From positions 1-5,334 of the forward strand of contig JAQVDG010000179.1 in the NCBI GenBank assembly GCA_028698395.1: 5,334 nt of DNA, given 5' to 3'. The notes under the pieces were generated by a model that was not told the origin of the DNA, did no database searches, and saw only the letters and a program-made list of their open reading frames with translations. Both the position numbers and the translations under genes were made by a program. Source of the DNA: Weeksellaceae bacterium (GTDB lineage Bacteria; Bacteroidota; Bacteroidia; Flavobacteriales; Weeksellaceae). Below are positions 1-5,334 of this stretch, piece after piece. The first letter of the stretch is position 1. Each line of letters starts with the position of its first letter.

Positions 1-756
1 AACCGGAAGGAAATGTTTTGGTGTATAAGGTATATTTTCAGAAGAATATTCTGCCGGTTTGTTATTTTTATCCGCATAAATTCTAAATAATGCAAAATCT
101 CCGGTATGACGAGGCCATGACCAATTGTCGGTATCCATTCCGAAGTTTCCGATAGCACTTGGCGGCGCACCTACCAAACGAACATCACGGTAGGTTTCAG
201 TAATGAATAAGTAGTATTTATTTCCTTTGTAAAACGGACGAATGAATACATTTTGATACGCTTCTTTTACAGCATTGGCTGATACAATATCGATATTGGA
301 TTTAATAAAATTTTGTCGTTGTTCTTCATTCATAGAATCATTTACACCTTGAAGAATTTTATCGGAAACATCCTGAATATCTACTATAAAAGTAGCAGTT
401 AATCCCGGATTGGGTAATTCTTCTGATGAATTTTTAGCCCAAAACCCATTAGTCAAATAATCATTGGTTAGGCTGGAATGTGCCTGAATTTGACTGTAAC
501 CGCAATGGTGATTGGTTAAAAGCAATCCTTTCGGAGAAATTACTTCCGAAGTACAACCTCCTCCAAAATGAGCAATCGCATTGTTGATACCGGTTCCGGT
601 AGTATTGAAAATATCCTGAGCAGAAATATTCATTCCCATCTGCTTCATTTCTTCTTCATTCAATTCCGTTGGAATCCACATTCCGCCACTCTTCTGAGCC
701 CAAGAAAAATGAAGGGAAACCAAAAACACTAAAGTTACTAATCTAAATTTTGTCAT
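1..756 (-). CDS. S46 family dipeptidyl-peptidase (DPP7/DPP11-like), N-terminal 252 residues, cut by the window edge
   Basis: I translated this by hand from the ATG at 756-754; it stays open to position 1, so the C-terminal part is outside the window. The product is a periplasmic or surface serine exopeptidase that removes dipeptides from peptide N-termini. Residues 1-20 form a signal peptide (hydrophobic core LVTLVFLVSL, likely cut after SWA). The S46 signatures are clear. TNHHCGY carries the catalytic His84, and NWSWPRHTGDF carries the probable catalytic Asp220. The 136-residue spacing equals that recalled for Porphyromonas DPP7 (His89/Asp225). The catalytic Ser and the Gly/Arg residue that separates DPP7 (hydrophobic P1) from DPP11 (Asp/Glu P1) lie in the missing half, so specificity is open. 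Family members are about 700 residues, so roughly a third is visible. It follows waaA after a 93-nt gap and may have its own promoter. Family assignment is firm. Confidence 0.95.
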   Translation of the reverse strand, partial: MTKFRLVTLVFLVSLHFSWAQKSGGMWIPTELNEEEMKQMGMNISAQDIFNTTGTGINNAIAHFGGGCTSEVISPKGLLLTNHHCGYSQIQAHSSLTNDYLTNGFWAKNSSEELPNPGLTATFIVDIQDVSDKILQGVNDSMNEEQRQNFIKSNIDIVSANAVKEAYQNVFIRPFYKGNKYYLFITETYRDVRLVGAPPSAIGNFGMDTDNWSWPRHTGDFALFRIYADKNNKPAEYSSENIPYTPKHFLPV

Positions 757-771
757 TGTATTCAATTTTCC

Positions 772-779
772 CAAAACTA
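772..779 (-). promoter_or_regulatory. Bacteroidota-type -7 promoter element upstream of the S46 peptidase gene
   Basis: The minus strand reads TAGTTTTG here, an exact match to the TAnnTTTG -7 consensus of Bacteroidota promoters. It ends 15 nt before the ATG of the S46 gene, which would give a very short leader of about 10 nt. No TTTG or TTG -33 element is visible at the expected distance upstream (around 799-802 the strand reads TACG). In AT-rich DNA a chance match is plausible, so this is tentative. Confidence 0.3.
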
Positions 780-793
780 CATATTATAATTTA

Positions 794-815
794 TCTGTCG
801 TAATTTTTTAACAGA
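794..815. repeat. Interrupted inverted repeat between waaA and the S46 peptidase gene
   Basis: TCTGT (794-798) pairs with ACAGA (811-815). Inside these arms TAA (801-803) pairs with TTA (808-810), with two unpaired bases (CG, 799-800) and a TTTT loop. There is no T-tract after it on the minus strand, so it is a poor intrinsic terminator for waaA. Its centre lies about 30 nt upstream of the candidate -7 box, where an activator or repressor could bind. Chance is a real alternative in DNA this AT-rich. Confidence 0.25.
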
Positions 816-849
816 ATTTGTTTTAGAATAAAAATAATAAATTACTAAG

Positions 850-2106
850 TTACTTATTTTCAGCTTTCCATTCGTTTTTCAGCCAGTCGAGAATGACTTT
901 TGTTGAATTGGGTTTGTTTTGAACGTATTCAAAAGCAATTTTTCCTCTTTCTTTCCGTAAGTTTTCATCCTGAATTAAGGCATCCATTTTGGGTTTGAAG
1001 TCATGAGCATCTTTAAAGCGTACTGCCGCTTTAAGATTAATCAAATCCATAGCTTCAAAATAATTTTGATAATTGGGTCCGAAAATTAAAGGAACGCTGA
1101 AAACAGCCGGTTCTAAAGTGTTATGTACACCGGTTTTGGTAAATCCGCCACCGACATAAGAAATGGAAGAATAAGCATAAATCTGAGTTAAAATTCCAAT
1201 AGTATCTACAATTAAAACTTGAAATTCTTTTAAATCTTGCTGTTCAATCTGTGTATAACGAATGGCTTTTTTCTTGATTTTTCCGCTTACATACTGAATC
1301 TGTTTTTCATCTATATTGTGAGGTGCAATGATGATTTTCCAGTCGTTTGGTAGATTTTCATTGATATAATCTATTAAGATTTTTTCATCTTCCGGCCAAC
1401 TGCTTCCGGCTACAATTAGGTTTGAATTTCCTTTGAATTTTTCCACAAATTCCAATTTCGGATGACTTTCATAAATTTCTCTTACCCGATCAAAACGAGT
1501 ATCACCTGAAATTGTAACTTGGTCAATCTGAATGGAATTTAATAAATTTTTTGAATCTTGGTTTTGAACAAAGAAATGACGAATCAAAGACAAAACATGA
1601 CGAAACCAGGAACTGTAAACCCGAAAGAAAAAGGCTTTTTCCTTAATTACAGCAGAAATAACAATTACCGGAATTTTTGCTTTGTGCAATTCAAACAATA
1701 AATTGTACCAATATTCATATTTTACCAAAATTAAAATTTCAGGATGTAAAATTTTAATCAATTTTTTGGCATTTTGAATGGTATCCAAAGGTAAATAAAA
1801 CAGGTAATCTGCTCCTTTATAATCCTTTCTGACTTCATAACCGGAAGGTGAAAAAAAACTCACCGCTAATTTATGTTCCGGATATTCTGTTTTTATTTTT
1901 TCCATCAACGGGCGACCTTGTTCAAATTCACCCAAAGAAGAACAATGTATCCAAATTACTTTATCATTTTCTGAAATGGAAAGTCGCATTTTTGCTGCCC
2001 AATTCCGTCTGCCCACTGTCCATAATTTTGCTTTTGAATTAAATCGGGAAGCTATGCGGATGGAAATTCCAATTATTTGAATGAAAAATTGATATAAAAT
2101 TCTCAT
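850..2106 (-). CDS. waaA: 3-deoxy-D-manno-octulosonic acid (Kdo) transferase
   Basis: WaaA/KdtA (418 residues, normal length; GT30, GT-B fold) transfers Kdo from CMP-Kdo to the lipid A precursor at the cytoplasmic face of the inner membrane, beginning the LPS inner core. Residues 1-20 form a hydrophobic, partly amphipathic membrane-anchoring helix. The N-terminal acceptor domain carries HCSSLGEFEQGRP (54-66), whose Glu60 matches the conserved catalytic Glu of the family's S-x-GE motif. GDTRFDRV follows at 201-208. The C-terminal CMP-Kdo domain has GSSWPEDE (234-241), PHNIDE (262-267), DTIGIL (301-306) and VGGGFTKTGVHNTLEP (318-333). The start is an ATG at 2106-2104; an AT-rich leader of 69 nt separates it from the upstream glucosaminidase gene, and it is probably in the same operon. 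No good terminator follows. How many Kdo residues it adds cannot be told from sequence. Confidence 0.96.
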   Translation of the reverse strand: MRILYQFFIQIIGISIRIASRFNSKAKLWTVGRRNWAAKMRLSISENDKVIWIHCSSLGEFEQGRPLMEKIKTEYPEHKLAVSFFSPSGYEVRKDYKGADYLFYLPLDTIQNAKKLIKILHPEILILVKYEYWYNLLFELHKAKIPVIVISAVIKEKAFFFRVYSSWFRHVLSLIRHFFVQNQDSKNLLNSIQIDQVTISGDTRFDRVREIYESHPKLEFVEKFKGNSNLIVAGSSWPEDEKILIDYINENLPNDWKIIIAPHNIDEKQIQYVSGKIKKKAIRYTQIEQQDLKEFQVLIVDTIGILTQIYAYSSISYVGGGFTKTGVHNTLEPAVFSVPLIFGPNYQNYFEAMDLINLKAAVRFKDAHDFKPKMDALIQDENLRKERGKIAFEYVQNKPNSTKVILDWLKNEWKAENK

Positions 2107-2175
2107 AAAAAATTCAACTTATCAATATAAAGCAATTGTTTCATCAACTTGTGTATATGTTTTATTGTCAGATAA

Positions 2176-3213
2176 TTATCTTTTTCTTGTTTTTAAATTT
2201 AAAACCGTTCCCACTTTGGCTTGCTCCCCTGCTTTCATTTTATTTAAATTGTACAAATTTCTGATTTTCATTCCGGTTTTTTGAGCGATTAAATACATGG
2301 TATCCCCACTTTTAACTGTATAGGTTTTTTCAATTCCTTTTCCTTTCTTTTTACCAAAGAAAACCAATTGTCCCGGAATTAATCGGGTATTTTGTTGAAT
2401 TTCATTATACTGAGCAATGTATTTTGGATTTAAATCATATAATTTAGAAATGCTTTCTACGGTTTCGCCCGCTTCGGCAATGATGTAATTCACTCCAATT
2501 TTATGCCGTTGAATCCGTTGTTTCGGGTTCACTGATTTCGATGGTTTTATTGGGTCTCGATTTTCAATAACCGGAGAATCTGGAGTAGTCGGAATCACTA
2601 CCACAATTGGTTCGTCTTCTATTTCTTGATATACATTTACATCATTTGAGAGTGCAATTATAGAAGTTTCACCATACAAATCAAATAATTTCTGCTGTAC
2701 TTGTTCCGGCTTTAAATGGTCAAATTCATTTAATTTATATTGTTCAATCTTCGAAATCAACATGGGTGCATATTTGGGATTCGTAGCATAACCTGCTTTT
2801 TTCAAACCGTGTGCCCAAGCACGATAATCCCGTATATTCAATTTAAATAAATCTTTATAATAAGGTCGTTCTGCTAAAAATAATGAATGATCCCGATAAC
2901 TTTCCTGAACCGAAGCATATTTTCTGAAACATTCATTGGGAGCATCATCGGTATGGCTAATAGTAGGTCCTGTCCATTCATTTTTACACTTAATTCCAAA
3001 ATGATTATTCGCAGTTTCTGCCAGACGGCTCTGTCCTCCTCCTGTTTCAATAATTCCTTGAGAAAGTGTAATACTTGCCGGAATTTTATATAAATGCATT
3101 TCTTCTACTGCTAATCGGGCATGTAACCGAATGTAATCTAATTCTCGTGCATTTTGAGAAAAAACCGGGATAGATACCACTAAAAACAATAAAAAAACAC
3201 TTTTTATCTTCAT
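2176..3213 (-). CDS. Secreted glucosaminidase-domain peptidoglycan hydrolase with C-terminal LysM repeats
   Basis: This 345-residue exported protein probably cleaves the glycan strands of peptidoglycan. Residues 1-19 are a signal peptide (MKIK, then a hydrophobic stretch ending PVFS before Gln20). The glucosaminidase (GH73-like) domain spans about 22-165: SQGIIETGGGQSRLA (51-65) holds the presumed catalytic Glu56, NNHFGIKC (69-76) is the family's NN-x-FGIK motif, and GYATNPKYA closes the domain. A Pro- and charge-rich linker follows (about 195-237). A divergent LysM lies at about 238-287 (AGETVESISKLYDLNPKYI), and a canonical LysM at 296-342 (YTVKSGDTMYLIAQKTG), which should bind GlcNAc-containing glycan. 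The ATG lies in an ATGA overlap with the stop of the upstream PLP enzyme gene, which fixes the start and implies translational coupling. A role in cell separation or wall turnover is inferred. Product type is firm; exact bond specificity is not. Confidence 0.93.
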   Translation of the reverse strand: MKIKSVFLLFLVVSIPVFSQNARELDYIRLHARLAVEEMHLYKIPASITLSQGIIETGGGQSRLAETANNHFGIKCKNEWTGPTISHTDDAPNECFRKYASVQESYRDHSLFLAERPYYKDLFKLNIRDYRAWAHGLKKAGYATNPKYAPMLISKIEQYKLNEFDHLKPEQVQQKLFDLYGETSIIALSNDVNVYQEIEDEPIVVVIPTTPDSPVIENRDPIKPSKSVNPKQRIQRHKIGVNYIIAEAGETVESISKLYDLNPKYIAQYNEIQQNTRLIPGQLVFFGKKKGKGIEKTYTVKSGDTMYLIAQKTGMKIRNLYNLNKMKAGEQAKVGTVLNLKTRKR

Positions 3214-4121
3214 TCTATTCTCATTTTATTTTTTCTTTCTAATTTTTGATTCATCCCTTCAATTCCTTGTAAGCCACCTGTGTGAATAGCTAAAATTTTG
3301 GTTTTAGGCGGGAAATAACTCTTTTGAATCAAATCTACTACACCAAAAACCATTTTCCCGGTATAAATCGGATCCAAAGATACATTATATTGTTGTTTGA
3401 AATCATTGATAAATTGTATCAATTCTTGGTTTAATTTTCCATAACCACCAAAATGATAATCCAAAATTAATTCAAAATTACAACGTTGTGTCCACTTATT
3501 TATTTCCTTATACAAAAAATCTCCACTTTTTAATGCCGGAAATCCAATGATTTTTTGATGAGATTCTGCTGAATTAGCTATTCCGGCTATTGTTCCACCA
3601 GTTCCGACCGCCAAACAAATACAGTCAAATTCGTATGTGTTTTCATTCAGAATTTCTTCACAACCTCTTATTGCAAATTCATTGGTTCCGCCTTCCGGTA
3701 GAATATAAACTTGACCAAATTCAGATTGTAATCCGGCTAAAAATTCTACTGTATTTTTCTTTCGATAATCAGAACGAGAAATAAACTTAAATTTCATACC
3801 ACAATCTTGAGCAAATTGTAAAGTTGGATTTTCTGCAATTTTTTCTTGTAATTCTTCTCCTCGAATTATACCGATTGTTTCAAATCCAAATTCTTTCCCG
3901 GCTCCTGCCACTGCTGCAATATGATTGGAATAAGCACCACCAAAAGTGAGGAGTGTAGAGAAATTTCCTTGTGAGAATTCTTCCAGATTGTACTTCATTT
4001 TCCTGAATTTATTTCCGGAAATAACCGGATGAAGTTCGTCTTCCCTCAATAAAGAAAATTCTACTTCGTTTAAAGTAAAAAGCGATTGAATCCGACTTAT
4101 TTTTCTCTTTGAATCCTTCAT
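3210..4121 (-). CDS. PLP-dependent fold-type II enzyme, ACC deaminase/D-cysteine desulfhydrase family (residues favour D-cysteine desulfhydrase type)
   Basis: This 303-residue cytoplasmic enzyme belongs to the tryptophan synthase beta superfamily. GNKFRKMKY (36-44) carries the likely Schiff-base Lys38. GGAYSNH (61-67) is the substrate/cofactor Ser-Asn loop, PEGGTN lies at 142-147, and GTGGT (173-177) is the PLP-phosphate loop. Automated annotation would probably say 1-aminocyclopropane-1-carboxylate deaminase. However, the two residues known to separate the activities (Glu295 and Leu322 in Pseudomonas UW4 AcdS; Ser and Thr in D-cysteine desulfhydrases) fall in YEGK and HLGG motifs 27 residues apart. 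Here the motifs are YTGK (Thr254) and HTGG (Thr281), also 27 apart, so cleavage of D-cysteine or a similar amino acid to an oxoacid and ammonia is more likely. It is shorter than typical AcdS (about 338 residues). ATGA overlaps join it to both neighbours. The substrate remains unproven. Confidence 0.88.
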   Translation of the reverse strand: MKDSKRKISRIQSLFTLNEVEFSLLREDELHPVISGNKFRKMKYNLEEFSQGNFSTLLTFGGAYSNHIAAVAGAGKEFGFETIGIIRGEELQEKIAENPTLQFAQDCGMKFKFISRSDYRKKNTVEFLAGLQSEFGQVYILPEGGTNEFAIRGCEEILNENTYEFDCICLAVGTGGTIAGIANSAESHQKIIGFPALKSGDFLYKEINKWTQRCNFELILDYHFGGYGKLNQELIQFINDFKQQYNVSLDPIYTGKMVFGVVDLIQKSYFPPKTKILAIHTGGLQGIEGMNQKLERKNKMRIE

Positions 4122-4444
4122 AAATAGGAATAAAATGCAAAGAATTTTCGAGTTTTTAAATAATTTATATTGCTTTCGTTTCGATAAGCTTCTCGTTCAA
4201 AACTGATATTGAAATAAGCTTTTTTGCTGTCTTTGTAACGAATCAAATGAATGAAAAATTCAATTCCATACCAAATAAAAAAGAAAAACCAAAGCATCTC
4301 CAATTGTTGTCTCAAATGAATTCGTTCATGATTGAGGATTTCTTTATTTTGAGCCAAATCTTTATTTTTCAGAAAAATAAACGGATAAATTGCTAATCCT
4401 CTGAAGTTTTTATAAAATATTTGGGGCAGAATGATAATAAACAT
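4118..4444 (-). CDS. Small membrane protein with HExxH and ExEAY motifs, candidate mini zinc peptidase
   Basis: I do not recognise a named gene. From the ATG at 4444-4442 the product is 108 residues; a TTG at 4456-4454 would add four (MLCL), but I prefer the ATG. Residues 2-25 are largely hydrophobic. NHERIH (38-43) fits HExxH (His39, Glu40, His43). A strongly hydrophobic helix, about 50-68 (MLWFFFFIWYGIEFFIHLI), follows at once. FEREAY (82-87) then resembles the E-x-x-A-D third-ligand motif of M48-type gluzincins, with Glu83 as possible zinc ligand and Tyr in place of Asp. The tail is basic and aromatic. It could be a membrane-bound peptidase core, or a non-catalytic relative. The stop overlaps the start of the PLP enzyme gene by ATGA, so the gene is real and coupled, which argues against a chance ORF. 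Function is inferred from motifs only. Confidence 0.72.
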   Translation of the reverse strand: MFIIILPQIFYKNFRGLAIYPFIFLKNKDLAQNKEILNHERIHLRQQLEMLWFFFFIWYGIEFFIHLIRYKDSKKAYFNISFEREAYRNESNINYLKTRKFFAFYSYL

Positions 4445-4460
4445 AAGACAAAGCAACTGT

Positions 4461-4488
4461 TTTTTTCTGAGATAAAACTTAGAAAAAA
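4461..4488. repeat. Stem-loop-forming inverted repeat in the leader of the small HExxH gene
   Basis: TTTTTTCTGAG (4461-4471) pairs with CTTAGAAAAAA (4478-4488) over 11 positions with one mismatch, closing a 6-nt loop (ATAAAA). Read on the minus strand, the T-rich arm comes first and the A-rich arm second, so no T-tract follows and it does not look like a usual intrinsic terminator. The A-rich arm ends 16 nt before the preferred ATG and next to the alternative TTG, so in mRNA it could mask an A-rich translation-initiation region. The pairing is weak (mostly A-U). Confidence 0.4.
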
Positions 4489-4516
4489 GAGTTTAATATG
4501 ATTTATGCTTATAAAA

Positions 4517-5334
4517 TTAATACTGTGTATAATCTAAATCAATCTGTTCTGCCATTTTCTTATAATACCCGGAATCTAATTTTTCTCTTATTGCTGAAAA
4601 AGCTTCTAAGGTAAATTGAATATCTTCATCGGTATGAACGGCCGTAGGAATAATTCTAAAAATAATTGTTCCTTTTGGAATCACCGGATAGACAACAACG
4701 GAAACGAAAATTCCATGATTTTCTCTTAAATCTTTTGCCAAAATAGTAGCTTCCACCGGGCTTCCTTGTAAAATCACCGGTGTAACACAAGTATTGGAAT
4801 GTCCTAAATTGAATCCGCGTTCTTTTAATCCGGATTGGATTTTATTTACGTTTTCCCACAATTTCTCTTTGAATTCCGGATGATTTCTGATTAATTCCAA
4901 TCGTTTTAAAGCTCCCATTACCATTGGCATTGGTAGAGATTTGGCAAAAATCTGAGAACGCATATTGTATTTTAAATAACGAATTACTTCTTTATTGCCT
5001 GAGAAAAACCCTCCGATTCCGGCAAAAGATTTGGCAAAAGTTCCAAAATAAACATCAATCTGGTCTTGTACGCCTTGTTCTTCTCCTGCTCCTGCTCCGG
5101 TTTTCCCTAAGGTTCCTAAACCATGTGCATCATCCACCAATAAACGGAAATTGAATTCTTTTTTTAGTTCGCAAATTTCTTTTAATTTCCCTTGTTCTGC
5201 CATCATTCCAAAAACGCCTTCGGTAATCACTAAAATTCCTCCTCCGGTTTCTTCTGTTATTTTGGTAGCACGAGTTAAATTTTTACGTAAACTGTCAATA
5301 TCATTGTGTTGATAAGTAAATCGTTTTCCGAAAT
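4517..5334 (-). CDS. Alpha-oxoamine synthase family enzyme, serine palmitoyltransferase/cysteate acyltransferase-like, C-terminal 271 residues
   Basis: The frame is open to the right edge (readable from 5332, beginning FGKRFTYQHND), so the N-terminus is missing. A GTG at 5230-5228 is only an internal Val, not the start. PLP enzymes of this family condense an acyl thioester with an amino acid and lose CO2. In the visible fragment VDDAHG gives Asp67 (pyridine nitrogen) and His70 (ring stacking). GTFAKSFAGIGG gives the Schiff-base Lys101, 31 residues after the His, as in Sphingomonas SPT (His234/Lys265). PVIPKG and FRIIPTAVHT (Arg226) form the C-terminal substrate region. GTFxKS followed by GG is closer to SPT than to Kbl (GTLGK). 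Bacteroidota use such enzymes for sphingolipid or sulfonolipid long-chain bases; BioF or Kbl activity is not excluded. About two thirds of a ~420-residue protein is seen. It precedes the HExxH gene by 72 nt. Confidence 0.9.
   Translation of the reverse strand, partial: FGKRFTYQHNDIDSLRKNLTRATKITEETGGGILVITEGVFGMMAEQGKLKEICELKKEFNFRLLVDDAHGLGTLGKTGAGAGEEQGVQDQIDVYFGTFAKSFAGIGGFFSGNKEVIRYLKYNMRSQIFAKSLPMPMVMGALKRLELIRNHPEFKEKLWENVNKIQSGLKERGFNLGHSNTCVTPVILQGSPVEATILAKDLRENHGIFVSVVVYPVIPKGTIIFRIIPTAVHTDEDIQFTLEAFSAIREKLDSGYYKKMAEQIDLDYTQY

Noticed and set aside
1848..2042. Plus-strand open frame of 64 codons inside waaA
   Set aside because: It lies wholly antisense to a well-supported gene and its product has no recognisable domain.
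2107..2175. Possible separate promoter for waaA
   Set aside because: No TAnnTTTG match was found on the minus strand in this gap; operon read-through is simpler.
2171..2180. Perfect palindrome GATAATTATC over the stop codon of the glucosaminidase gene
   Set aside because: Ten A/T-rich bases with no loop and no T-tract; easily due to chance, and not a terminator.
2887..3093. Plus-strand open frame of 68 codons inside the glucosaminidase gene
   Set aside because: It is antisense to the conserved catalytic domain; its coding pattern is explained by the opposite strand.
3590..3784. Plus-strand open frame of 64 codons inside the PLP enzyme gene
   Set aside because: It is antisense to conserved PLP-binding motifs and has no protein features of its own.
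4502..4515. Inverted repeat TTTAT-GCTT-ATAAA just after the synthase stop codon
   Set aside because: Five A/T pairs only and no following T-tract; too weak to call a terminator.
4924..5154. Plus-strand open frame of 76 codons inside the alpha-oxoamine synthase gene
   Set aside because: It is antisense to the active-site region; its Leu-rich segment is a by-product of Gly/Ala/Glu-rich codons on the other strand.
5228..5230. GTG as a start codon for a 237-residue synthase
   Set aside because: The same frame runs on upstream with conserved family sequence to the window edge, so this GTG is an internal valine of a longer gene.

Overview
The window is low-GC DNA (roughly one third G+C by eye). 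All six recognisable genes lie on the minus strand, with short gaps or 4-nt ATGA overlaps. The gene families point to a member of the Bacteroidota, most likely a flavobacterium-type organism: an S46 dipeptidyl-peptidase, a Bacteroidota-type Kdo transferase, a glucosaminidase-LysM protein and a serine-palmitoyltransferase-like enzyme. Weak ribosome-binding sites and a TAnnTTTG promoter-like element fit this. Genus cannot be fixed from the window.

In the direction of transcription (high to low coordinates) the order is as follows. (1) The C-terminal 271 residues of an alpha-oxoamine synthase of the serine palmitoyltransferase / cysteate acyltransferase kind, cut by the right edge. (2) A ~108-residue membrane protein with an HExxH motif and a downstream ExEAY motif, a candidate miniature zinc peptidase that I do not recognise as a named gene. 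(3) A fold-type II PLP enzyme that would usually be labelled ACC deaminase, but whose two specificity residues are those of D-cysteine desulfhydrase. (4) A secreted N-acetylglucosaminidase-type hydrolase with C-terminal LysM repeats. (5) waaA (kdtA), the Kdo transferase of lipid A/LPS synthesis. (6) After a 93-nt gap, the N-terminal 252 residues of an S46 serine dipeptidyl-peptidase, cut by the left edge.

Genes 2-3 and 3-4 overlap by ATGA and are almost certainly translationally coupled. Gaps of about 70 nt separate 1-2 and 4-5. Four of the six products belong to the cell envelope or periplasm (sphingoid or sulfonolipid base synthesis, peptidoglycan cleavage, Kdo addition, peptide cleavage), so the block reads as an envelope-related operon with a PLP enzyme and a small membrane protein embedded in it. 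The operon promoter is probably outside the window. The S46 gene may have its own promoter.

No RNA genes, insertion sequences, CRISPR arrays or strong terminators were found, and no stretch over 300 nt lacks a gene. The most unexpected observations are a hand-counted excess of the tetramer CCGG (36 copies against 3, 1 and 1 for GGCC, GCGC and CGCG), the mini-metalloprotease candidate, and the specificity residues that argue against the ACC deaminase label.
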